The notes under the pieces: model-generated
Seen by the model: only the letters and a program-made list of their open reading frames with translations
The model's database searches: none
Told to the model about the DNA's origin: nothing
Origin: DASUPK01 sp963821705
Lineage (GTDB): Bacteria > Actinomycetota > Thermoleophilia > Solirubrobacterales > 70-9
Direction of reading: 5' to 3'
Length of the DNA stretch: 64,000 bases
NCBI GenBank assembly: GCA_963821705.1
Contig: CAWGEV010000006.1
Location: 372,001-436,000 of the forward strand
In this document: positions 8,055 to 15,780 of the stretch, piece after piece
How positions within the stretch are numbered: position 1 is the first letter of the stretch
Layout: each line of letters opens with the position of its first letter
Made by a program: the position numbers and the translations under genes

Positions 8055-8720
8055 ATGCTGGTCCACTTCGTCCGCCACGGCCAATCGGTCTCCAACGCCG
8101 CGCCGGGCGCGATGGCGCTGCCGGACGACGAGGGCGACCGTCTCACCGAGCTCGGATTCGAGCAGGTCCGGGAGGTCGCCGAGCGTCTCGCCGTCGCCGG
8201 CGCCACGCGGGTGCTCACCAGCCCGCTGCGCCGGGCGCGCGAGACAGCGGAGGTGATCGCCGACCGGCTCGATCTGCCGATCGAGGAGGTCGAGGAGCTC
8301 CGCGAGCTGCGCGAGTCCGACGGCTTCGGCGAGCTCACGCTGGCAGAACAGCGCCTCCGCCGATGGTCGGTCTGGATGGCCGAGCACGGCGACGACCCGG
8401 ACCACTCCCACCGCGGCGGCGAGACCTTCAACGAGATCACGGATCGGGTGCGGCGCCTGCAGGAGCGCCTCGTCTCGGACGGGACCGAGTCGAGCATCGC
8501 CGTCAGCCACGGCATCTTCCTGCGCTTCGTGCTGATGGAGGTTGTGTTCGGACGAGAGTTCGGCCCGGGTCAGGTCCGCCGGCTCTGGCAGCTGGCCTCC
8601 ATCAACTGCGGGATCTGCGGGTTCGAGTACCGCGACCGGGATCCCGAGGCCAACTATGCGACCGACCCCTGGCGCTGCTTCAGCTGGATGGCGCCGGCGC
8701 CCACCGCGCCTCCGCCCTGA
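8055..8720 (+). CDS. Histidine phosphatase family protein (phosphoglycerate-mutase-like)
   Basis: 221 residues. The phosphorylated His is in LVHFVRHGQSVSN (RHG motif), with the arginine and acid pocket in TSPLRRARETAEVIA and EELRELRESDGFGE, and the second catalytic His in AVSHGIFLRFV. Enzymes of this branch remove phosphate from small molecules or proteins; the substrate is not predictable. TAGCGT lies 9 nt before the ATG (8040-8045). It diverges from WS/DGAT with only 81 nt between start codons, so the two may share regulation. Confidence 0.88.
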   Translation: MLVHFVRHGQSVSNAAPGAMALPDDEGDRLTELGFEQVREVAERLAVAGATRVLTSPLRRARETAEVIADRLDLPIEEVEELRELRESDGFGELTLAEQRLRRWSVWMAEHGDDPDHSHRGGETFNEITDRVRRLQERLVSDGTESSIAVSHGIFLRFVLMEVVFGREFGPGQVRRLWQLASINCGICGFEYRDRDPEANYATDPWRCFSWMAPAPTAPPP

Positions 8721-8723
8721 GCG

Positions 8724-9650
8724 CTATCCCGCGGGCGGTTCGACCGGCTCGGGGACCGTCGGCACGAGGTCGAACTCGGTGCCGAGCCGAAGCTCGCTGT
8801 AGCGGCGCGCCCAGTCGTCGTTGAGCCCGTCGGACTGGCTCTTCATCCGGGGCTGCACCTTGAAGCCTTCCGGCGGCGCCAACTCGAGGCGGTCCAGGAT
8901 GTTCAGGGTGCTGGTCTCGTAGTCCGCGGCGAAGTTCTCGTAGAGGACGAGCACCGGCTTGATCCGGACGTGCTCGAAGAAGGCGTCCCACCGGGCCTCG
9001 TCGCGGAGGACCTGGCCGAGCAGGTGCGAGATCGCGTTGTAGTTGAAGCGGAGCGCCGGAAGGTGCTCGTCGAGGAAGCTCTTGTACGGAGGGACGTCGC
9101 TGTCCTCCGGAACGCCGGCGAAGGGATCGCTCTCCCCCTCCTGCCGCCAGGTCGCGGTCTGCACCGCCTTCCACAGCGAGACCGCCTGGCGAACCTTGTT
9201 CGCCCGGACGACGCGGACGAAGGTGAGATCGGGGAAGACGGCCGGCAGCAGGTCTGCGAGCGGCAGGTCGCGGTACTCGGGGATGTTGCGGAGGAGGCTG
9301 ACGAAGTCGCCGAGATAGCCCCACATGAGCTTCGCGCCGAACACCGCGTTCGGCGTCGTTCCCTGCTCCATCGCCCACTCGAGGTAGCGGTCGTACGCCG
9401 TGCGGCTCCAGAGAGGCGAGCGCGGCCGCGGCTCGTCCGTGATCCCCCGCCGGCTGAGCTGGTTGAGGATCGACGGGTCGTCGACGCCGTTGAAGTACTC
9501 CTCCGGCCGGCGGGGCCTGCCGCTGTGCTCGAGCGCCTCGAAGTACTCCTCCGGGCGGCCCGCGACGCCTGTGTCCTTGAGAGCCTGGCACACCAGCGTG
9601 CTGCCACTTCGCGGCGTCGCACAGACGAGATAGCTGCGAGCTGGGGCCAC
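8724..9650 (-). CDS. Stf0-type sulfotransferase
   Basis: 308 residues, beginning ARSYLVCATPRSGSTLVCQAL. TPRSGST is the 5'-phosphosulfate-binding loop of PAPS-dependent sulfotransferases, and LTFVRVVRANKVRQAVSLWKA carries the 3'-phosphate-binding Arg. Length and layout fit the Stf0 (trehalose 2-sulfotransferase) family of actinobacteria, which makes sulfolipid precursors, but the acceptor here is unproven. The GTG at 9650 is the first plausible start. It is convergent with the phosphatase gene, with a 3-nt gap between stop codons. Confidence 0.88.
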   Translation of the reverse strand: MAPARSYLVCATPRSGSTLVCQALKDTGVAGRPEEYFEALEHSGRPRRPEEYFNGVDDPSILNQLSRRGITDEPRPRSPLWSRTAYDRYLEWAMEQGTTPNAVFGAKLMWGYLGDFVSLLRNIPEYRDLPLADLLPAVFPDLTFVRVVRANKVRQAVSLWKAVQTATWRQEGESDPFAGVPEDSDVPPYKSFLDEHLPALRFNYNAISHLLGQVLRDEARWDAFFEHVRIKPVLVLYENFAADYETSTLNILDRLELAPPEGFKVQPRMKSQSDGLNDDWARRYSELRLGTEFDLVPTVPEPVEPPAG

Positions 9651-9802
9651 CGCCGCGGGTTATACAACCATCCCCATGGGTTTTGTTGAACTTCTTGACC
9701 GGAATCATCGAGTAGGTCGAGTCGAACAGGCGTGGAAGCCGTCTTCCGCTCCAAGTCCGGGGCGGTAGGGTGAGCTTCCCCTGCCCCGAGAGGAGAAAGT
9801 GA

Positions 9803-10369
9803 ATGCTGGGTAAGCCGTCGAAGAGACTGACGAAGCAGCTGGAGGAGAACGGAAAGCGCGCCAACGCGACCGTGGTCGAGATCGCCGAGAAGGGGATGGC
9901 GGTCACCCGCGGCGCCGACAACGTCGTCGGCAACACCGAGCTCGCGTTGAAGACGCATCTGCGCGTGCAGCCCGAGGACGAGCCGGAGTTCGAGGTCAAG
10001 AAGCGCTTCAGCTTCCCCCAGCTCGCGGTCCCGAGCGCGGGCCAGACGGTGCCGGTCCTCTACGACCCGGAGGACCACGACAAGATCATCATCGACTCCT
10101 CCTCCGAGGCCCAGCAGAACGCGGCCCTGGCGTCCGCCGGGGTCGATGCGGGGCAGCTCGGCCAGCTGATGCAGCAGGCCCAGCAGATGCAGGCGGAGGC
10201 GCAGCAGATCCAGGGCGGGATGAATATCCCCGGGATGACTCCTCAGGCTCCGGCGCCGGCCCAGCCCGATCCGGTCGAGCAGCTCGAGAAGCTCGCCAAG
10301 CTGAAGGAGTCGGGCGCGCTCACCGAGGCCGAGTTCGAGGCTGAGAAGCAGAAGATCCTGGGTCAGTAG
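9803..10369 (+). CDS. SHOCT-domain protein
   Basis: 188 residues in three parts. The N-terminal beta-rich domain (about 1-95) includes NATVVEIAEKGMAVTRGADN and VLYDPEDHDKIIID, resembling DUF3592-like soluble domains. A Gln/Met/Ala-rich middle (about 110-150) has coiled-coil character. The C-terminal SHOCT helix hairpin is LEKLAKLKESGALTEAEFEAEKQKIL. SHOCT modules mediate oligomerisation or membrane-proximal assembly. A good AGAGGAG Shine-Dalgarno lies upstream. Its 3' end carries a terminator element shared with the gene at 13504. Function unknown. Confidence 0.82.
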   Translation: MLGKPSKRLTKQLEENGKRANATVVEIAEKGMAVTRGADNVVGNTELALKTHLRVQPEDEPEFEVKKRFSFPQLAVPSAGQTVPVLYDPEDHDKIIIDSSSEAQQNAALASAGVDAGQLGQLMQQAQQMQAEAQQIQGGMNIPGMTPQAPAPAQPDPVEQLEKLAKLKESGALTEAEFEAEKQKILGQ

Positions 10370-10393
10370 CGGCCACCAGTCCGCTCCATCTCG

Positions 10394-10416
10394 GAGGGGC
10401 GGCGAAGCCGTCCCTC
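10394..10416 (+). terminator. Stem-loop terminator after the SHOCT gene
   Basis: GAGGGGCGGC-GAA-GCCGTCCCTC forms a 10-bp stem with one G-U pair. It lies 25 nt after the stop and touches the stop of the convergent GT gene. No long T run follows. The upstream 24 nt are shared with the terminator region at 13884. Confidence 0.6.
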
Positions 10417-11770
10417 AGTGCCCGAAGATCAGCGGCAGCTGGAGCCCGATCGCGAGGGCGGTCAGGGCGAGCGCCGTGTAGCGCTGGTAGGGCTTAAGCG
10501 CCAGCGCCGCCAGCGGGAGGAACCAGATCAGGTACCAGGGCAGGAACCAGGTGGTGGTCACGATGACCGCGAAGGTCGCCCACCCCGCGTTCTCGAGCCA
10601 ATTCCCGCCCCGGTAGACCCTCACGAGCAGGAAGAGGATCGTCGGCAGCAGCACCAGCATCCCGATCTTGCCCTGGCGCGCCGTGCTGATCCCGAGCCCG
10701 AAGATGTCGTTGATCACGCCCGGGATGTTGTTCGGCGTCTGGAGGCGGGCGTCGTCATGGAGCACGTGGAGGAGGCTCGAGATGTGATGGCCGAACACCG
10801 CCAGCGTGATCCCTCCGATCACGATGCCCGCGGCGGCCGCCCAGAGCAGGGCCTTGAGCGGCCGGCGCGACCCCAGCAGAGCGAACGGCAGCAGGACGAC
10901 GGAGGAGCTCTTGATCGCCGCGGAGGCGACGAGCGAGACCATCCCTCCCCCCTCGCGGCCGATCAGGATGAAGTAGATCCCGGCGAGGGCCGCGAGGAGC
11001 ATGATGATGTCGTTGTGGCCGCCGCCCACCGCGTAGGCGAGCAGCACAGGGTTGAGGCCGAAGAAGAGAGCCGCCGGCAGCGCCGGACGGCCCAGCCGGG
11101 TCGCGCAGAGCCAGACCAGCGCGACGCAGCCGAGGCTCGCCAGGGCGGTGAACGACTTGAGGATCCAGATCGCCGCCGGGAAGCTGACCAGGCCGAGCGG
11201 CATGCTGGCCAGTGTGAAGAGGGGGCCGTAGGCAGTCGTGTGAAGCGGCCAGCCCACGTATATGTAGGACGGATCGGTCGGCGCCGCGGCCAGCGGCTTG
11301 ACGTAGGCGTTCAGGTGGTGGACCGCCTCGAGCCTGGCGTAGCCGACGTAGTTGAAGATGTCGCTGGAGAGCAGGGGCGGCGCCAGCAGGAAGATCAGAT
11401 GGAGGGCGACGATCGCCCCGACCCCGATGCGGAACTTGACCGAGTCCGCGAAGAGGAGCACGCCCAGGTAGCAGACGACGAGCAAGATGAAGAGCACCGC
11501 GAACTCGGTGCCGCTCAACGACACGCCGAAGTAGTGGAAGGGGCCGCGGAGCGAGCCCGGCAGGCCGTGGTGGATATGGAGTGTCGGACCGTAGTGCTTC
11601 GACGCAGTCCCGACGACCATCAGCAGCGAGGCGAGGACCATGCCTCCCAGGAACAGGTTCGCGATCAGGGTGCGGCGCCCCGCCTCGATGCGGCTCAGGG
11701 TCGGTAGCGACGGCGTGCCGACGGCGGCAGGCTGGATGGCCGAATCAGCGGTTCCGGGGAGGGACTCCAT
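10415..11770 (-). CDS. GT-C fold polyprenol-phosphate mannosyltransferase-like membrane protein (GT87/MptA-like)
   Basis: 451 residues with about 12 predicted membrane helices. The acidic residue of the first large loop, typical of GT-C enzymes, is in LLSSDIFNYVGYARL; the second loop holds TTAYGPLFTL and VGGGHNDIIMLLAAL. The pattern resembles actinobacterial MptA/MptB alpha-1,6-mannosyltransferases that use polyprenol-phosphate sugar outside the membrane. Sugar and acceptor remain inference. It lies 27 nt after the membrane protein gene at 11798-13282 on the same strand, so an operon is likely. Confidence 0.8.
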   Translation of the reverse strand: MESLPGTADSAIQPAAVGTPSLPTLSRIEAGRRTLIANLFLGGMVLASLLMVVGTASKHYGPTLHIHHGLPGSLRGPFHYFGVSLSGTEFAVLFILLVVCYLGVLLFADSVKFRIGVGAIVALHLIFLLAPPLLSSDIFNYVGYARLEAVHHLNAYVKPLAAAPTDPSYIYVGWPLHTTAYGPLFTLASMPLGLVSFPAAIWILKSFTALASLGCVALVWLCATRLGRPALPAALFFGLNPVLLAYAVGGGHNDIIMLLAALAGIYFILIGREGGGMVSLVASAAIKSSSVVLLPFALLGSRRPLKALLWAAAAGIVIGGITLAVFGHHISSLLHVLHDDARLQTPNNIPGVINDIFGLGISTARQGKIGMLVLLPTILFLLVRVYRGGNWLENAGWATFAVIVTTTWFLPWYLIWFLPLAALALKPYQRYTALALTALAIGLQLPLIFGH

Positions 11771-11797
11771 CGGCGGGCGGGATGGTAGAGCGGACCC

Positions 11798-13282
11798 TTA
11801 AGGTCCGCTCAGCTTGGACTTATGTGGGACGCGGACCAGATAGGTCCCGTCCGCCGAGGTGAACTTGGCCCTGAAGCCCATCGCCTCCAGCTCGCTGATC
11901 GCCGGGTGCACGTGGGTGATCACGGCCCCGGCGTGTGTCCGGCGCAGCGCGCCGCGCAGGTCGCCGGTCCAGGCCCTCAGAATCCCGTAGTTGTCGCGGA
12001 GCTCCTGTGGCGTGTACTGCTCGAGCCAGCCGTTCACCACGACCGGCGTGCTCGGGGAGCGCCAGTTGATGTAGGAGCCCACGCCGGCGTAGGTGACGAT
12101 TCGCCCGTGTTTCGGCGGGTGCGCGATCGCGTAATCGGCGACCGGGAAGCCGAGGGTCGGATCGTCGCGGGGCGGACCCAGCACGGCGGCGATGGTCGCC
12201 GCGGCGGCAGCCGCCGTCCCGACGAGCACGATCGGCATCCGCAATGACGCATGGCTCCGGTTCGGGGCGGTCCACGCGACCTGGAGCGCCATGATCGGCC
12301 CGATGAAGACGACGTTGCGGATCGAGTAGCCGGCGAAGATCAGGAAGCCAGCGGTGACCAGCAGCGTCGTCGCCCGGCGGGGCCGCGGCGAGCGGACCCA
12401 CATCCAGGCCGCGAAGGAGGCGGCGAGGGTCAGATAGATGACCGCCCCGGGGGAGCCGAACGCCGATTGCCACTCGGTGCTCGCCAGCGAGATCGCCTGG
12501 TTCTGGAAGCTGAGCAGGTAGGACCAGATCGCGGATCCGAGCGGCGTCGAGATCGTGACGATCACCGCCGCCAGAACGCTGACCAGGCCGAGCGCCGCCA
12601 CCCGGGAGAGCGGCAGCGCATCCGGAAGGCCGCGCCAGTGATCGATCGCGAGGCCGACGGTCGCCAGCCCGAGCAACAGGAAGCCGGCGATGAACCCGCC
12701 ATGGAGGTTCGCCCAGAGGGCGAACAGGGCCAGGATCGCCGGCGGCGCCCACCAGGTCCGTGGGCGGGCCGCATCCGCGCCGGCGCGCTGCGCCCAGGCC
12801 AGCAGGAGCACGGCCACGAGCAGCGAGAAGATCACCACGGTGAACCCGGCCGCACGCGGGTGGATCACCGCGAGCAGGCCCGGGAAGTAGAAGGCCGCGA
12901 CGGCGATCAGCATGGGCCAACCCTTGTTTCGACAGAGCCAGAGCAGAAGTGCCAGAGGGAGCGTGATCAGGACCGCGTAGATCACGGTCAGTCCGGTCGG
13001 GCCGAGGACCTGCGAGACGCGGAAGAACGCCAGCTCCGAGAGCCACTGCCCGTTCAGCCAGGTCCCCCCCTGCGAGATGGTCGAGAACGGGTCGTGCGTG
13101 ACGAACCCATGTTGGGCGATGAAGCGACCGCTCATCAGCGACAGATAGAAGTCGCCGTTGTGGAACCGGTCGAGGCAGAGGGCGAGGGCGCCGACGAGTG
13201 CGATCAGGGAACCGATCAGCGCCCAGGTCGCGCGTGAGGTCAGCCGCCCCGGCACCGTGGGGCTGTGCTCGAGGACGTACAC
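11798..13282 (-). CDS. Polytopic membrane protein, possible GT-C-like glycosyltransferase
   Basis: 494 residues from the GTG at 13282; an ATG at 13384 would add 34 residues that look like promoter-region translation. About 10-11 helices are predicted. The first extracytoplasmic loop holds DRFHNGDFYLSLMSGRFIAQ and THDPFSTISQGGTWLNGQWL, reminiscent of GT-C loops. The last 110 residues form a soluble C-terminal domain (VADYAIAHPPKHGRIVTYAG onward). No catalytic assignment is safe. It is followed by the GT87-like gene, suggesting a shared envelope-glycan role. Confidence 0.7.
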   Translation of the reverse strand: MYVLEHSPTVPGRLTSRATWALIGSLIALVGALALCLDRFHNGDFYLSLMSGRFIAQHGFVTHDPFSTISQGGTWLNGQWLSELAFFRVSQVLGPTGLTVIYAVLITLPLALLLWLCRNKGWPMLIAVAAFYFPGLLAVIHPRAAGFTVVIFSLLVAVLLLAWAQRAGADAARPRTWWAPPAILALFALWANLHGGFIAGFLLLGLATVGLAIDHWRGLPDALPLSRVAALGLVSVLAAVIVTISTPLGSAIWSYLLSFQNQAISLASTEWQSAFGSPGAVIYLTLAASFAAWMWVRSPRPRRATTLLVTAGFLIFAGYSIRNVVFIGPIMALQVAWTAPNRSHASLRMPIVLVGTAAAAAATIAAVLGPPRDDPTLGFPVADYAIAHPPKHGRIVTYAGVGSYINWRSPSTPVVVNGWLEQYTPQELRDNYGILRAWTGDLRGALRRTHAGAVITHVHPAISELEAMGFRAKFTSADGTYLVRVPHKSKLSGP

Positions 13283-13365
13283 GGAGCCGGTATTCGTAGC
13301 GGTTTCATCGGTCCAATTGGGCCACCGAAGGGTGAAATCGGCGGTTTTGGGCCAGAAATACGCTG

Positions 13366-13394
13366 TTTGCAGGGATTTCAGCATCTGCTAACAT
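13366..13394 (+). promoter_or_regulatory. Sigma-70-type promoter for the zinc-ribbon/HTH gene
   Basis: TTTGCA, a 17-nt spacer, then TAACAT with an upstream TG (extended -10, TGCTAACAT). It implies a 5' leader of about 100 nt before the ATG at 13504. It is one of the clearest classical promoters in the window. Confidence 0.6.
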
Positions 13395-13503
13395 GTACGG
13401 CCCCGCCGGGACGTGGAAACCCGGCATTTGCAGCGTTTTTCGCGCAGTTCTCCCACAGAGGCAGCCTTCGCGAAAGCAGCGCTCGAGACCGCGGAGGTAA
13501 CTC

Positions 13504-13887
13504 ATGTCGAAGACCAAAACCGCCAATCACAACGCGCGCGCCCGCGCACCCCGCACCCGTCGCTGGACCTGTACCGGCTGCGAGGTGACCGTGCGCTACG
13601 CCGCCGGCAGCAAGTCCACGCCTCGGCGTCCCGAGGGCTGGACCAAGCAGGGTGGGCAGTGGCTCTGCCTGCACTGCCAGCGCGAGAAGGCCGTCGAGAA
13701 GGCGACCATCGGAGCCAACGGTGACGGCTGGGCCTCCCGCCGTCAGGCGCTGCTCGAGTTCGAGCTGCGCCGCAGCCCCGACGAGCCGGACGGCGTGATC
13801 GCCAAGCGTGCCAACTGCTCCACTGGCCACGTCCGCAAGGTGCGTGAGGAGCTGGTCCGCGGCGGCAAGCTGCCCAAGGCGGCGTAG
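13504..13887 (+). CDS. Small zinc-ribbon plus helix-turn-helix protein
   Basis: 127 residues. The basic N-terminus is followed by CxxC pairs at residues 23/26 (WTCTGC) and 55/58 (WLCLHC), a likely zinc ribbon. Residues about 78-122 form an HTH-like segment with VIAKRANCSTGHVRKVREELV. It is probably a DNA-binding regulator or nucleoid protein; targets are unknown. A strong extended -10 promoter, a good GGAGGT Shine-Dalgarno 6 nt before the ATG, and a strong terminator suggest high, monocistronic expression. I do not recognise a named family. Confidence 0.75.
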   Translation: MSKTKTANHNARARAPRTRRWTCTGCEVTVRYAAGSKSTPRRPEGWTKQGGQWLCLHCQREKAVEKATIGANGDGWASRRQALLEFELRRSPDEPDGVIAKRANCSTGHVRKVREELVRGGKLPKAA

Positions 13888-13913
13888 CAGCCACCAGGCC
13901 GCTGTACTTGGAA

Positions 13914-13933
13914 GGGGCGGCGAAAGCCGCCCC
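13914..13933 (+). terminator. Intrinsic terminator after the zinc-ribbon gene
   Basis: GGGGCGGC-GAAA-GCCGCCCC is a perfect 8-bp stem with a GNRA tetraloop, followed by GACTCGTTTTG. The preceding stop-codon-proximal sequence is shared with the SHOCT gene terminator. Confidence 0.75.
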
Positions 13934-14060
13934 GACTCGTTTTGGGCGGCCGCTTGTGGCTGCGATCTGATGGCGAAGCCGGTCAAGACCGGCGCAGATG
14001 ACCGCCCTCTGAACTAGGGTGTTTGGCGCCGTACCGATCGGGTACGGCTGTTCGCAATTG

Positions 14061-14183
14061 CACCTGCCGAATCATCCCTTCGGGGATGAACGGGGGAACC
14101 AACTGGAGCGCAGCTCCGTGGGCGAATCGGCACATCCGTAGCGCACTCTTTCGGCGCGAGCCCGTCAGCTAACCCCGTAGGCC
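14061..14183 (+). promoter_or_regulatory. c-di-AMP riboswitch (ydaO-yuaA class)
   Basis: The conserved ydaO segments occur in order: TGCCGAATC; a hairpin ATCCC-TTCG-GGGAT; ACGGGGGAACCAA; a second hairpin GGAGC-GCA-GCTCC; GGGCGAATCGGC; then CCCGTCAGCTAACCCCGTAG. The P1 helix pairs CCTGC (14063-14067) with GTAGG (14177-14181). Just after it, GCCAA (14181-14185) can pair with TTGGC (14197-14201), placing the GAGAGG Shine-Dalgarno of the next ORF in a loop. This class binds c-di-AMP and usually turns genes off. A promoter upstream is not obvious (TAGGGT near 14016 is a candidate). The downstream gene is a 44-residue membrane protein. Confidence 0.9.
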
Positions 14184-14201
14184 AAGGAAAGAGAGGTTGG
14201 C

Positions 14202-14336
14202 ATGAGCACCTTGATCGATCACTTTTCGACCGATCGCATACGGGGCGGGCGTCTCGTCCTCGCCTATGGGATCGGAGCAGTCTTCGGGATCGCGCTTGCC
14301 GTGGTGGCGCTGCTCGCCGCCGGCACCACCCCGTAG
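14202..14336 (+). CDS. 44-residue membrane microprotein under the c-di-AMP riboswitch
   Basis: The protein starts MSTLIDHFSTDRIRGGRL, an amphipathic, charged segment. It continues VLAYGIGAVFGIALAVVAL, a single membrane helix (about residues 19-40), and ends AAGTTP before TAG at 14334. GAGAGG lies 5 nt before the ATG. It starts 18 nt after the riboswitch, and no other plus-strand gene follows before the convergent GH76 gene 28 nt downstream. It is therefore the only visible target of the switch. No family is recognised. Known c-di-AMP switch targets are wall hydrolases, K+ transporters and osmolyte systems, so a regulatory subunit of such a system is conceivable, as inference. Confidence 0.7.
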   Translation: MSTLIDHFSTDRIRGGRLVLAYGIGAVFGIALAVVALLAAGTTP

Positions 14337-14364
14337 TCCGCCCAGCCCCCCGGCCCGCGTCGCG

Positions 14365-15675
14365 CTAGTGGCCCAGCGCCGCCATCCAGGCGAACAGCGC
14401 CGCGTTCGCGGAGTGGAGCTGAAGGCTCCCCTTGGGCGAACCCGCACGTGAGGCCTTCTTGCCGTACCAGGTGCGCAGGTAGAGGCCGTGCTTGTCGTGC
14501 GCGCGGTGCAGCGCGCTCCGCGCGCTCCGCTGGGCGATGCCGTACCAGTCGCCGTTGTTGTCGAGCTTGGCGAACTCGAGCATCGTCCGGTCGTACCAGA
14601 AGTCGTACTGGGGCCCCATCGAGAACCTCTGGTACAGGGCAAGGGTGGTCGCCGCCAGCTGCTGGGCGCGCTGGCAGTAGGTCTTCTTGCCCGTCTCGTC
14701 GCAGATGATCCGGTGGGCGAGGATCATCGGGCCGTTCACGTAGGGCATCGGCGACGGGTCGAAGGGCGGGAAGTCGTTCGCCGACTGCGCCTCCCCGGTG
14801 CCTGGAACAGGCTCGCCCGCCGCCTTCAGCTTGGCCGCCTCGTCCGGATTCGCCGCGAGGGCCTTCCGGTCCGCGGCGGCCGCCTGCGCGCTCGTCCCGC
14901 CGCTCGTTCCGGCGGCGCCGGTGAGCCCGTAGGTCCCTGGCTTGCGCAGGCGGGAGTAGAGGCCGGTGGTCGGGTCGACCAGCCAGACGTTTGCCCAGTT
15001 GATGAACTTGATGGCGTCATCGAGGTAGTGCCTGTCGTGGGTGATCGCGTAGAGGCGCGCGGACAGCAGGGTTCCCGAGCCGAGCGTCTCCCCCGCGTAA
15101 AAGCTCTCGTTCGTGTTCCACCAGAGCCCACCGGGCCGGCCGGGGGTGTTGTCCCAGCCCGAGACGCTGATGAAGTTCTGGGCGATCTCCGCGTCCGCGA
15201 GGTAGCGCCCGTTTCCCGTCGCCTGATAGGCGTCGAGGAACGCGAGGCCAAACCACCCGTTGTCGTCGAACCAGGTGACCTTCCCGGGCCCGTTCTGATG
15301 CGGCTTCGAGCCGAAGCCGGGCACGGGCTCGAGCGACGGGTTGAGGTAGCGCTGCGCTCCCCAGGCGAAGCGGTTCAGGTTGTGGAGGTGCCTGGCCGAC
15401 GGCGCCGCGGTCTGGAGCCCGGCGAGCGCCTCGAAGAGCGGCACCGCGCCCCACAGGTTCACCACCCGCGAGCCACCGAGCACCGCGCTGTACCAGTGCC
15501 GCCCGCGATCCCACCACTGCCGGGTCTGCTTGACCCCCTTGTTCGCGGCCTTCAGGTAGAGGATCTGGCTGGCGCTGAAGGCGCCGGCACCCGAGGGCAC
15601 GCATGCCGAGGCCGCCAGCACCATGGCCGCGACCGATATGAGGATTGCGATCGAGCTTCTGCGGACGAAGGACAC
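14365..15675 (-). CDS. Secreted GH76-family glycoside hydrolase (alpha-1,6-mannanase-like)
   Basis: 436 residues with an N-terminal signal peptide (SSIAILISVAAMVLAASAC, possible lipobox ASAC). The catalytic Asp pair of GH76 appears in VTWFDDNGWFGLAFLDAY. Repeated aromatic (alpha/alpha)6-barrel helices follow, including GGLWWNTNESFYAGETLG and PMPYVNGPMILAHRI. GH76 enzymes cut alpha-1,6-mannan backbones. Nearby are two GT-C-like membrane proteins, so local envelope-mannan turnover is plausible but unproven. The start is the GTG 7 nt after an AAGGAG. The SGNH gene lies downstream after a 105-nt gap on the opposite side. Confidence 0.85.
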   Translation of the reverse strand: MSFVRRSSIAILISVAAMVLAASACVPSGAGAFSASQILYLKAANKGVKQTRQWWDRGRHWYSAVLGGSRVVNLWGAVPLFEALAGLQTAAPSARHLHNLNRFAWGAQRYLNPSLEPVPGFGSKPHQNGPGKVTWFDDNGWFGLAFLDAYQATGNGRYLADAEIAQNFISVSGWDNTPGRPGGLWWNTNESFYAGETLGSGTLLSARLYAITHDRHYLDDAIKFINWANVWLVDPTTGLYSRLRKPGTYGLTGAAGTSGGTSAQAAAADRKALAANPDEAAKLKAAGEPVPGTGEAQSANDFPPFDPSPMPYVNGPMILAHRIICDETGKKTYCQRAQQLAATTLALYQRFSMGPQYDFWYDRTMLEFAKLDNNGDWYGIAQRSARSALHRAHDKHGLYLRTWYGKKASRAGSPKGSLQLHSANAALFAWMAALGH

Positions 15676-15780
15676 TCCTTACCCCCTGAACACCTTAGGG
15701 GGAAGTTCGACGCGGCGTGAGTGTTGAAGTGCGGCCTGGACGTCAGTCCAGGAAGGGAAACAGCTCCCCCACCCCGGTCG

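Noticed and set aside
10418..13237. Long plus-strand open frames opposite the two membrane protein genes
   Set aside because: Composition is almost entirely charged (Arg, Glu, Asp, Gln), the mirror of hydrophobic codons on the real strand.
15736..15753. CCTGGAC-GTCA-GTCCAGG hairpin as a terminator of the SGNH gene
   Set aside because: The 7-bp stem lies in the right place but has no T tract and weak context; not supported enough to annotate.
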